Positions 1-6,631 of a stretch of 10,455 nucleotides of DNA are shown piece after piece (within the stretch, counting starts at the first letter, position 1; each line of letters begins with the position of its first letter). The notes beneath the pieces are model-generated. The model was not told the origin of the DNA. It saw only the letters and a list, made by a program, of their open reading frames with translations, and ran no database searches. The position numbers and the translations under genes were made by a program. Origin of the DNA: Planctomycetota bacterium (GTDB lineage: Bacteria; Planctomycetota; Phycisphaerae; Sedimentisphaerales; Anaerohalosphaeraceae); assembly GCA_021160785.1 (NCBI GenBank), contig JAGHBX010000190.1:1-10455 (forward strand), written 5' to 3'.

Positions 1-289
1 CGGACCAGTTCCAACTGCTCCCAAACCCGACCGTGGCAACCGACTCGGGGTAGGTCTCATCGTTGTCCATCGAAAAAAGTATAACACCGCTCACAACCTG
101 CTTCTGGTTGCTCGCCCCCAGAAGCGAACGCACCTGCCGCCTGGCCCTGCCCAGCGCAGGGACAAGTATGGAACTCAAAATCGCAATAATCCCAATCACT
201 ACAAGCAACTCAAGCAAAGAGAATCCCCGTTGTCCCCGTTGGTCCCTGCCGGATTTACACCTCTGCGTGCCGATAGTCTCACACTCCAA
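1..289 (-). CDS. Type II/IV-style pseudopilin (prepilin-type N-terminal methylation), partial
   Basis: The reading frame continues beyond the window start, so only the N-terminal 96 or so residues are visible. It shows a prepilin leader followed by RGFSLLELLVVIGIIAILSS: prepilin peptidase would cut after Gly22, leaving Phe+1 and the conserved Glu+5 (residue 27), followed by a hydrophobic helix of about 20 residues. After that come PALGRARRQVRSLLGASN and DNDETYPESVATVGFGSSWNW, the pattern of the very numerous Phycisphaerae h-type pseudopilins. The protein would be inserted in the inner membrane and assembled into, or released from, a pseudopilus. No in-frame ATG exists. I chose the TTG at 289-287 because the strong promoter upstream predicts a transcript start near 322 and this is the only usual start codon between there and the leader. 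The nearest Shine-Dalgarno-like AGGTGA is about 16 nt away, so the start is uncertain. The family call is firm; the role is unknown. Confidence 0.85.
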   Translation of the reverse strand, partial: MECETIGTQRCKSGRDQRGQRGFSLLELLVVIGIIAILSSILVPALGRARRQVRSLLGASNQKQVVSGVILFSMDNDETYPESVATVGFGSSWNWS

Positions 290-328
290 CTCGTCAAGCC
301 AATACTCACCTGTCCTCGAAACAATACA

Positions 329-356
329 ATTATACAGAACCAAACAAATATGTCAA
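329..356 (-). promoter_or_regulatory. Consensus sigma-70 promoter of the pseudopilin gene
   Basis: On the minus strand TTGACA (356-351) and TATAAT (334-329) are separated by 16 nt. Both hexamers are perfect matches to the housekeeping sigma-70 consensus. Transcription would begin near 322, about 33 nt before the proposed TTG start. This suggests that the pseudopilin is expressed independently of the upstream PD40 gene, although read-through is possible because no convincing terminator lies between them. Confidence 0.75.
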
Positions 357-441
357 CGCAACAATTCCAGAAAATCCAGCCAACCCGCCGCCTCAACGCA
401 AATCTTCGCTTTGGGCCTTGACCCCTCCCAATAGCTTCGCC

Positions 442-2946
442 TCACTCGCCGAACCACGGCAGGCTGTCGAGCCAGTCATTAGCCAGAATCGCAAAATCAG
501 CCAGATTCACAACACCGTTACGGTTGATATCGCCTTTGACAGGCCATTCGCTCATACTTGCAGAACCCATCCCGCCATAGGCGCCCATATTCACCCTGCC
601 GCCGTTAGGCATCCGCTCATCGGCAGGATTTATCACAGGATTGCCCGCATCGACACAAGGGCTTGTTGTGCTGTCCAGCACCCATTGACCCTCGATCAAC
701 TCTGATGTATAAACTCCATTGCTGGAACTTGTAAAGTAGATGGTTCTCTCATCGGCGGTAACATGTGGTATGTTGCTGACGTCTGAGTAATTCGCAAACT
801 CTATGACCTGGATATTTCCAAAGGTGCCGTTTACTGAAGCTCGCGTAGCCTTAAAGGTGCACGTACCTGGATGCCCGGGCAAATCAACGCCGGTAAAATA
901 GAGTGTCAAACCATCCGGGAGTACACAGGGTGATCCTTCATATTGGCTGGTGTTAATCTCATACAAAGGCCTGATGTTTCCGAACACTTCTCCAATTGAC
1001 GAGCGTGTGGCCATCCATATATCAGAACTTCCCGCCCCGCCGGGTCGGGGGCTATGGAAGAATATTTGCAGTTCATCGCCTGTAAGGGTAGGCTGAGTTC
1101 CCGCTTCGTTACCGGTGTGCAGTTCGTCAAATGTCCTTACCGGCGTCCAGGTGTCGCTTGTGCTCGGTCGCTCGGCCATCTTCATCCTGTTGGAGTCCAC
1201 AGTTGACTCAGTGTAATATAGCCTCAATCCGTCTTGTGATATCCAGGGTGCAGCTACGCCAGGTCCTCCACCCAGCAGTTCAGTCAGCACCCGCTCGGAA
1301 GTAAATTCCCCCGCCGGCATCGTTCGAGTTGCCTCCACGATGCACACAAGCCCCAGACTCGGGATATATCGATGAAAATACATGCTCAATCCATCACTTG
1401 ACAGGCATGGCGAAGCGGCTTTATTGCCTTGGGCATCGTTGAGTTCCGCCAGATGGACCGGCTCGGTCCAGGGCGGCAGAGTCGGGTCAACCGGCACATA
1501 TCTGCCGCGTTCGGAGATCAGGTGGTAATCGCCGTTTACGGGATTTGCAAAGAGAGGATATGTATTTATGTTGCCTTCGCCCGGACTGCCGTCCTGAAGG
1601 CAACTGTACGTCGCCTGGCACCCGAAGAGATCGCCGTAGGTATTATTGCAGAAGATACAGTTGGAGATATTCGGATCAGCGCCGTCATTGGCGTTAATTC
1701 CGTAATCATTATCGACAATCGTAAGGTTACTGATCGTCGGCGAACTGCCATTGGTGAGAAAGATACCATATTCACTGTCTCGGATGACAAAATTCTTCAG
1801 CACACTGCCAACTCCCTCACCCGAATGGAAAGAGAATGCATAACCCGTATCCGTCTGAACAACCGCGGCGTCGCCGGCGCTTTGAACGGTAATCACCTTG
1901 CCCTTAAAGTCCACCTGCTCATTATAGACACCCGGCCAGACAAGAACCGTACTGTCATCGGCAGCCATATCAATTGCATACTGAATCGTAGCAAAAGCCG
2001 ACTCCCTGGTCAAACCGTCATTGCTGTTGTCGCCGTGAACGGCGTCGACATGAAACATCCCGGTTGTTTCCACCCATTTGGACATCCAGATGCCCCATTC
2101 CTCATCAGCACCGCCTCTATAAAGAATCGTTTTCTCATCTGGCGTGGCATAAGGGTCTGCTTCCAAGTGAGTTTCGTAGAAGGGCAGTGCTACCAGTTGA
2201 GCGTTACCGAAGTTTCCGATAGTTGATGTTCTTCGGGCCACATACAAATTATACCCGGAGTAGCTGTCCCTGTCGTACCCACAGAAAAACAAGGTCAAAC
2301 CATCCGGTGAAATATGAGGATTGCCGTCCCAAAGAGAGGTATTCAGTTCGTACAAGGGCCTGAGGTTTCCGAAAGCCTCTTCGATCGAGTTCCGTGTTGC
2401 CATCCATAAATCATAGCCAGAGCCGCCCGCCCCCCCAGGTCTTGTGGAATGAAAGAAAATAGTCAACTCATCCGCTGTAAGTGTGGGCTCGTTGGCATTT
2501 GCCTCAGCGATGTGCAACTCCTCAAGAGTCCTTACATAGATCCACATTTGGCCCGTGTTGTCTCGTTGGGCCATTTTGATTCTGGGTACACCCGTGGCCT
2601 GGGCCTCACGATAGTATAGTCTGAGATTGTCCTGCGACACCCATGGGGCCACGAGATTGTATCCCGTTGCAATAAGTTCCGTCAGAACCCTTTCCGAAGT
2701 GAACGGCCCATCCGCAGTCTCCCTGTGTGCTTCCACAATGCAAATTTGCCCCAAACTCGCAATCTCACGCTGGAAGTATATTGTCAACCCGTCACCTGAA
2801 AGCGCGGGTGAACCCGGAAATTCGCCGTTAGGCCCATTCAGTTCCGACAACAATACCGGCGCCGTCCAGCCCGCCCATACTTGACTGCATCCGACAACTA
2901 CAACCAAAACGCCAACAACAAGTCTTCCGATCTTTTCCACTTTCAT
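442..2946 (-). CDS. Secreted PD40 / parallel beta-helix / dockerin-like surface protein with nested second PD40 domain
   Basis: An 834-residue exported protein of unknown function. The N-terminus has a basic start and a hydrophobic stretch. It then offers two possible processing sites: a lipobox-like VVGC (Cys20, lipoprotein) and VWA|G (Ala25, signal peptidase I). Residues 27-290 form PD40 (TolB/WD40-like) blades with repeated phrases such as SGDGLTIYF, TADELTIFFHSTRPGG, DLWMATR and SPDGLTLFF. Residues 298-485 are a right-handed beta-helix (HVDAVHGDNSNDG, YGIFLTNGSSPTISN, PNISNCIF). Residues 493-750 are a second PD40 module. Residues 755-792 resume the usual tail of the beta-helix family (TSPCVDAGNP, NGGRVNMGAYGG). 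Residues 804-826 form one dockerin-like calcium repeat (GDINRNGVVNLADFAILAND). It starts 43 nt after the sigma-factor gene, with AAAGGGGTGG 3 nt before ATG, so co-transcription is likely. A cell-surface or binding role is inferred from the architecture only. Confidence 0.88.
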   Translation of the reverse strand: MKVEKIGRLVVGVLVVVVGCSQVWAGWTAPVLLSELNGPNGEFPGSPALSGDGLTIYFQREIASLGQICIVEAHRETADGPFTSERVLTELIATGYNLVAPWVSQDNLRLYYREAQATGVPRIKMAQRDNTGQMWIYVRTLEELHIAEANANEPTLTADELTIFFHSTRPGGAGGSGYDLWMATRNSIEEAFGNLRPLYELNTSLWDGNPHISPDGLTLFFCGYDRDSYSGYNLYVARRTSTIGNFGNAQLVALPFYETHLEADPYATPDEKTILYRGGADEEWGIWMSKWVETTGMFHVDAVHGDNSNDGLTRESAFATIQYAIDMAADDSTVLVWPGVYNEQVDFKGKVITVQSAGDAAVVQTDTGYAFSFHSGEGVGSVLKNFVIRDSEYGIFLTNGSSPTISNLTIVDNDYGINANDGADPNISNCIFCNNTYGDLFGCQATYSCLQDGSPGEGNINTYPLFANPVNGDYHLISERGRYVPVDPTLPPWTEPVHLAELNDAQGNKAASPCLSSDGLSMYFHRYIPSLGLVCIVEATRTMPAGEFTSERVLTELLGGGPGVAAPWISQDGLRLYYTESTVDSNRMKMAERPSTSDTWTPVRTFDELHTGNEAGTQPTLTGDELQIFFHSPRPGGAGSSDIWMATRSSIGEVFGNIRPLYEINTSQYEGSPCVLPDGLTLYFTGVDLPGHPGTCTFKATRASVNGTFGNIQVIEFANYSDVSNIPHVTADERTIYFTSSSNGVYTSELIEGQWVLDSTTSPCVDAGNPVINPADERMPNGGRVNMGAYGGMGSASMSEWPVKGDINRNGVVNLADFAILANDWLDSLPWFGE
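697..1470 (-). repeat. PD40 module, copy 2 (residues 493-750), inserted in the beta-helix tail
   Basis: Second PD40 module, beginning WTEPVHLAELN and containing PWISQDGLRLYY, TLTGDELQIFFHS, FGNIRPLYEINTS and DERTIYF, each aligning with copy 1. It lies between the phrase DYHLISERGRYVP (residues 473-485) and WVLDSTTSPCVDAGNP (755-770). In related Phycisphaerae proteins, as I recall them, these two phrases are almost contiguous, so copy 2 appears to have been inserted into that segment. Confidence 0.7.
2077..2868 (-). repeat. PD40 module, copy 1 (residues 27-290)
   Basis: First of two homologous stretches of about 260 residues in the same protein. It begins WTAPVLLSELN and runs through PWVSQDNLRLYY, TLTADELTIFFHS, FGNLRPLYELNTS and DEKTILY. 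By eye it matches copy 2 along its whole length at about half of the positions, in the same order and with few gaps. This points to an old whole-domain duplication, not a recent one, since the DNA has diverged considerably. Confidence 0.8.
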
Positions 2947-2989
2947 AGTCCACCCCTTTCTTCAAAATTAAACACCCAATATCTATTCA

Positions 2990-4870
2990 TCACAAACCGG
3001 TTTCCCCGCCCCCCAGTTTCACAAGCCACAGGATGCCTCCCGATTCTTGCGACTCTGTATCGATCCGGATGCGCCCGACGGAAGGTATATCGGACATTGA
3101 ATCAATGTTCTGGACGTATGAAAACTTCAGTTGGCCCAGCGTGTCTCCGGCATCGGATACAAACGCAATCTTCTCGATCACATCTCTTGTCATATCAATC
3201 GTGTAATCCAGTTTTACGCCGTCACAACTCACTATGACATTGGCCTTTGCTTTTTCGGGCAGGACAGTTGTCTCAAACCACAGTTGTTTCAACGCTGCGT
3301 CGCGTCTTATCGTATCGATTGTGTGCAGGCCCGCCCAGGGTCTGGTCAATCCGGCGAAGATACCGCCTTCTTTTTGGTCCGAATAAGATTTAACCACGTT
3401 ACCATCCGAATCCCGAACACACAGACCCTTGATATCGCCGCTGATCTCATAGGCACCCATACGCAGCTTCAACCACGGTCTCCGCACGCCGCTGGTTCCG
3501 TAAACAAACGGCAGCCGCCCCAGGCCGTTTACAGGCTTGCCTCCGATCTCGCCTTCAACCGTGAAATATGTCCACCCGCGTCTGTGCATTTCGTCCCGGT
3601 TGTCGATCATCCTCGCCCTCACGGGCCAGTCGCATTGAAAGTAATCCTCCTCGAGCACGTTATAGTGGTGCATCGTCCAGGACTTGCTCAAGCCCTCTGT
3701 GTCATCGGTCCGCTCGATCACTAACAGATCCTTCGCCCGACTGTGAATATAGTCCATCGCAACAGACCCGCCCTCCACCTGCGAGAGAAAATCGCTCAAT
3801 TCGGGCGGATCGGTCGGCAGACGCCTCACCGAATAATCGCTTTCCCACATCCGGTGATTGTTCAGATAGATCGTATTGCCTGACTGATCATAAAAGTAGT
3901 TGCCCGCATCATTTTGCAGCCACCGACAATACTTTTCCTCGCCGTCGTCGCCGGCAGCCATATACCTCATCATAACCGGACCGCCGCTGCCCTCGGGATA
4001 ATAATACCAGCACTCATGCGCACCTTTTTCGATAGTGTCGGCACTTGCGACTCGAGGCACGGCAGGCGCGGGCCTGCTTTGGCCTCGGCCTCCGACAGCT
4101 TCCGGGCCCGGCGTCGCTACAATAGCCCCCGCAGCGATCACGCCGGCGGCAGCTAACGACACGACGACAGCCTTACCCGTCGCCATTGCCGCAATACCGG
4201 CGGCAACTCCCACTTTCGTTGTTGCCGCTGTTACAGAAACCTGCGCCGCCGCCGCTTCACTCACAGCAGTCATTTTGCCGAACAGCACCAAGGCCGTCAG
4301 CAGCGACCCTCTCCCCAATCCCCGGCGAGATAATTGTTTGCCAAGCGCCTTCTTGGCACGGAAGAACAGGGCCCGAACGCCAAACTCACTTTTCCCCATC
4401 GTTTCACCAATTTCGGCATACGACATTCCATCGTAGCATCGCATGGTCAACACCGCACGGTGTCTCGGTTCCAACTGGTTCATTGCAGCAAAGATGATCT
4501 GTTTGAGCTCCTGATTCACAAGACTCGCTAATCCTTCGTGATCTTCATCAGGGCGATTGAGGAATTTCTCCTCTGACATAAACACCTTCTTCTTGCACCA
4601 GTTCTGTCCGTAGTGCCGGCGAACCCGGTTAAATGCAATCCCATTCAGCCAGGCCGTAAACCGCTCGGCTTTCTTCAACTTCCCCAAAACCTTGAACATT
4701 TCCAGCATAACCTCCTGAACAATATCCTGCGTAACGGCCTCATCCAACGTAAGCCGAAATACATATCTGCGCAGAGACTCTCTTGCCGACTCAGCCAGAC
4801 GGTTCATACTCTTGTCGTCGCCGAGCCGGGCCTTTTCAACTAATTCTATGTAATCAAAGTTGCCGTCCAT
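2990..4870 (-). CDS. ECF-type sigma factor fused to a membrane segment and extracytoplasmic domain
   Basis: A 626-residue protein, far longer than a normal ECF sigma factor (about 180-200 residues). Residues ~15-90 are sigma region 2 (DIVQEVMLEMFKVLGKL, then FTAWLNGIAFNRVRRHYG, where the promoter -10 element is melted and read). Residues ~125-180 are region 4, the helix-turn-helix for the -35 element (LEPRHRAVLTMRCYDGMSYA, EIGETMGKSEFGVRALFFRA). An Ala-rich stretch (~190-255) follows, including a probable transmembrane helix at about 232-252 (KAVVVSLAAAGVIAAGAIVA). A large C-terminal part (~275-626) would lie outside the membrane; I do not recognise its fold. It is rich in aromatic residues and beta-like. 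No separate anti-sigma gene is adjacent, so the tail may regulate the sigma part. Such fused sigma factors are common in planctomycetes. ATG 4870 lacks a clear Shine-Dalgarno sequence. Confidence 0.85.
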   Translation of the reverse strand: MDGNFDYIELVEKARLGDDKSMNRLAESARESLRRYVFRLTLDEAVTQDIVQEVMLEMFKVLGKLKKAERFTAWLNGIAFNRVRRHYGQNWCKKKVFMSEEKFLNRPDEDHEGLASLVNQELKQIIFAAMNQLEPRHRAVLTMRCYDGMSYAEIGETMGKSEFGVRALFFRAKKALGKQLSRRGLGRGSLLTALVLFGKMTAVSEAAAAQVSVTAATTKVGVAAGIAAMATGKAVVVSLAAAGVIAAGAIVATPGPEAVGGRGQSRPAPAVPRVASADTIEKGAHECWYYYPEGSGGPVMMRYMAAGDDGEEKYCRWLQNDAGNYFYDQSGNTIYLNNHRMWESDYSVRRLPTDPPELSDFLSQVEGGSVAMDYIHSRAKDLLVIERTDDTEGLSKSWTMHHYNVLEEDYFQCDWPVRARMIDNRDEMHRRGWTYFTVEGEIGGKPVNGLGRLPFVYGTSGVRRPWLKLRMGAYEISGDIKGLCVRDSDGNVVKSYSDQKEGGIFAGLTRPWAGLHTIDTIRRDAALKQLWFETTVLPEKAKANVIVSCDGVKLDYTIDMTRDVIEKIAFVSDAGDTLGQLKFSYVQNIDSMSDIPSVGRIRIDTESQESGGILWLVKLGGGETGL

Positions 4871-5043
4871 AACGCTACTATCTATTAGTGCACAGTTTTG
4901 GCAAAAACGTGATGCGCTTTTTTGGAAAAACTTTATTTTTTTGAAAATTCTTCAAAAATATACGCTCGATTCCTCCTTTCAGCCTCAATTGCAGGCTGGT
5001 ATGGCCGGTACGATCGTCCCTCCTGGCGACAGCTTTGACGACA
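4871..5043 (-). promoter_or_regulatory. Long 5' leader of the sigma-factor operon
   Basis: If transcription starts near 5043, the sigma-factor mRNA has an untranslated leader of about 170 nt. It contains a near-palindrome around ACGATCGT (5007-5019), a hairpin CAGCCT/AGGCTG (4980-4998) and an AT-rich hairpin TTTTTGAA/TTCAAAAA (4938-4958). A strong Shine-Dalgarno-like AAAGGAGG, read on the minus strand just after the first hairpin, is not followed at normal spacing by ATG, GTG or TTG. I could not match the leader to a known riboswitch. Together with the two promoters it accounts for most of the 351-nt gene-free stretch 4871-5221. Confidence 0.4.
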
Positions 5044-5049
5044 AATCGT

Positions 5050-5078
5050 ATTCTAACAAAAAAACAGCAATTTTGCAA
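5050..5078 (-). promoter_or_regulatory. Promoter of the sigma-factor / PD40 operon
   Basis: On the minus strand TTGCAA (5078-5073) is followed after 17 nt by TAGAAT (5055-5050), with a T7 tract inside the spacer. The spacing is ideal and five of six bases match in the -10 box. The site looks like a housekeeping sigma-70 promoter, with the expected start near 5043. Confidence 0.6.
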
Positions 5079-5124
5079 TGAGTGCGACAAAAAGCGGGCC
5101 AATATTCCCTGCAAACCTCTCATC

Positions 5125-5153
5125 TTGCAAAGGGATGCCGGTTGCGATATGAT
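5125..5153 (+). promoter_or_regulatory. Promoter of the molybdopterin oxidoreductase gene
   Basis: TTGCAA (5125-5130), a 17-nt spacer and TATGAT (5148-5153). Transcription would begin near 5160, leaving a leader of about 60 nt before the ATG at 5222. The -35 hexamer is identical to that of the divergent promoter at 5078-5050, and the two -35 boxes are 46 nt apart. Confidence 0.6.
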
Positions 5154-5206
5154 TAAGTGGATTAAAGGCACCCGACGCCGTTTTGGAATTTGTTTATCTG
5201 TATGCG

Positions 5207-5211
5207 AGGAG
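5207..5211 (+). promoter_or_regulatory. Shine-Dalgarno AGGAG deciding the oxidoreductase start
   Basis: AGGAG lies 10 nt before the ATG at 5222. The upstream in-frame ATG at 5183 has no such site and would put 13 extra residues (MEFVYLYARSFFI) before a Tat signal that is complete without them. The start at 5222 is therefore preferred. Confidence 0.6.
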
Positions 5212-5221
5212 TTTTTTTATC

Positions 5222-6478
5222 ATGGGCCGGATTGAACGACTTACACAGGAACATGCCGATATTACGCGTCGTTACTTTATCAAGGTCGGTGCGGCAGGCG
5301 CGGGGGCGATGGGTTTTTCGCCGCTGTGGGCCGGGGAGGATGAAGGTGAATCTTTGCTTGCAGAGGCTGTTTCAAAGCTGGAGTATCTGACGCGGGAGGA
5401 GGACTTCATCAATTATGGGCGGGGCAACCCGCCTCCGCATACACTGCCCGTCGAGAAGAAACGCCAGGTCGGGCTTGTGCGCGAGACTTGGCAATTGGAG
5501 GTACTGGGAGACCCGGAAAGCAACGCCAAAATCGAACATCCGCTCTCGAAGGATGCGGGCACGGCCCTGGACTTTGAGGCTCTGATGAAACTCGGCGAAA
5601 AACATGCTGTTCGCTTCTTGAAGGTGATGACCTGCACGAACGGTCGATTTCCATGCGGCATGGGCCTGTGGGAGGGCGTGCCGCTGCGCCATGTTGTGTG
5701 GCTTGCCCGTCCTAAGAGCAATGTTCGACGTGTTTTTTATTACGGTTATCACAACGACGACCCGAAGCAGAAGTTCCAGAGTTCGCTGCCGATCGGTCGC
5801 GTGTTAGAGGATCCGCCGGGCGAAAACCCCGTAATCCTCTGCTACAAGCTGAACAATCAGTGGCTTACGAGCAAACGCGGCGGACCTGTCCGCATGATCG
5901 TACCCGGCGCTTACGGCAACAAGTCGGTCAAGTGGCTCCAGCGAATAATACTTACCAACACCCCCCAGGCCAATGATACCTATGCCGAGTGGAACAACGA
6001 CACCGTCAGCCATATAAAGACGTGCGCACGCTTTATCCAGTTCCCGAAAAAGGTCAAGGCGGGTCAACCCGCACCGGTTACAGGTCTTGCACAAGTAGGC
6101 ATGTCCGGCCTGAGCAAGGTTCAGTACTGCCTGCACGCCAAAGACAAGCCACTGCCCGCCGACGATGCGTACCTTACCAAAGCCGACTGGAAGGATGCCC
6201 GGATGCTGCCGGCGCCTGCGCACTGGGGCGGCGGGCTGGTCGACGGCAAGCTGCCGCCGGTCCCGCGTCAAATAAATGCCGACGGCAAACCGCACCGCTG
6301 GCCCATTCCCAACACCATCGTCCACTGGGCGACACTGCTGACGGTTCGCCGGCCCGGCCAATACGATCTGCGATGCCGCACAATCGACGCCAATGGCATC
6401 GCCCAGCCCATGCCGCGGCCGTTTCCCAAGTCAGGCAACAACACCATCCAGAAGGTAAAAATCCTCGTGGAGAAATGA
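5222..6478 (+). CDS. Tat-exported molybdopterin-dependent oxidoreductase, sulfite oxidase family
   Basis: A 418-residue protein predicted to bind the molybdopterin cofactor and act in the periplasm or outside the inner membrane. A twin-arginine signal TRRYFIK (residues 15-21) precedes a short hydrophobic stretch ending near PLWAG, indicating export in folded, cofactor-loaded form. The catalytic domain (~80-250) contains MTCTNGRFPCG, where Cys138 is the likely molybdenum ligand, then WEGVPLRHVV and RGGPVRMIVPGAYGNKSVKW, the substrate and cofactor pocket signature. Residues ~262-415 resemble the Mo-co dimerisation domain, ending DLRCRTIDANGIAQPMPRPF. No haem motif (CxxCH) or cytochrome partner gene is present here, so the electron acceptor and substrate are unknown. 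It is transcribed divergently from the sigma-factor operon. Sulfite is a guess from the family; other S- or N-oxides are possible. Confidence 0.85.
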   Translation: MGRIERLTQEHADITRRYFIKVGAAGAGAMGFSPLWAGEDEGESLLAEAVSKLEYLTREEDFINYGRGNPPPHTLPVEKKRQVGLVRETWQLEVLGDPESNAKIEHPLSKDAGTALDFEALMKLGEKHAVRFLKVMTCTNGRFPCGMGLWEGVPLRHVVWLARPKSNVRRVFYYGYHNDDPKQKFQSSLPIGRVLEDPPGENPVILCYKLNNQWLTSKRGGPVRMIVPGAYGNKSVKWLQRIILTNTPQANDTYAEWNNDTVSHIKTCARFIQFPKKVKAGQPAPVTGLAQVGMSGLSKVQYCLHAKDKPLPADDAYLTKADWKDARMLPAPAHWGGGLVDGKLPPVPRQINADGKPHRWPIPNTIVHWATLLTVRRPGQYDLRCRTIDANGIAQPMPRPFPKSGNNTIQKVKILVEK

Positions 6479-6511
6479 CGGCCTCCAATAATCGCCGCCG
6501 TAATGCACATG

Positions 6512-6631
6512 TTTACCCCGTAATGGGTGGCGGCCTTTTGCGCAGCGCAGCGGAGCAAAGGGATAGTTTGCCAACGGATCAGCCATCCCTTTCGGCTGCG
6601 CCGAAAAGGCTGCCACCCACGGGGAAGTAAA
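6512..6631 (+). repeat. Imperfect palindromic element of ~120 bp between the oxidoreductase gene and eno
   Basis: The left arm TTTACCCCGTAATGGGTGG, continuing CGGCCTTTTGCGCAGC and AAAGGGAT (6512-6563), pairs with the right arm ATCCCTTTCGGCTGCGCCG, continuing AAAAGGCTGCCACCCA and CGGGGAAGTAAA (6585-6631). About 20 unpaired nt lie between them. Each arm also has its own smaller hairpin (CCTTTTGC/GCAAAGG on the left, CCTTTCGGC/GCCGAAAAGG on the right), so the element could fold as a cruciform or as two stem-loops. This resembles a MITE or REP-pair. It could also end the upstream transcript, although no U-tract follows. Only one copy is in the window, so repetition in the genome is not shown. Confidence 0.65.

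Noticed and set aside
1429..2226. Plus-strand ORF of 265 codons
   Set aside because: It lies fully antisense to the PD40/beta-helix gene, whose repeats, signal peptide and dockerin motif show the minus strand is coding. No ribosome site or family motif was seen.
4871..5043. Known riboswitch in the sigma-factor leader
   Set aside because: I looked for cyclic-di-GMP, cobalamin, TPP, SAM and glycine-type cores and recognised none. Only generic hairpins are visible.
4878..5171. Minus-strand ORF of 97 codons upstream of the sigma-factor gene
   Set aside because: It runs across the inferred promoter at 5078-5050, its start would lie before the transcript start, and its product shows no domain or signal pattern.
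5183..5221. ATG at 5183 as start of the oxidoreductase
   Set aside because: It has no Shine-Dalgarno sequence, and the extra residues precede an already complete twin-arginine signal.
5804..6361. Minus-strand ORF of 185 codons
   Set aside because: It is antisense to the molybdopterin oxidoreductase, whose motifs are continuous on the plus strand.
5989..6630. Plus-strand ORF of 213 codons running into the palindrome
   Set aside because: It is an out-of-frame shadow of the oxidoreductase, rich in Arg, Pro and Gln as expected for a shadow frame. Its end lies in the palindromic element.
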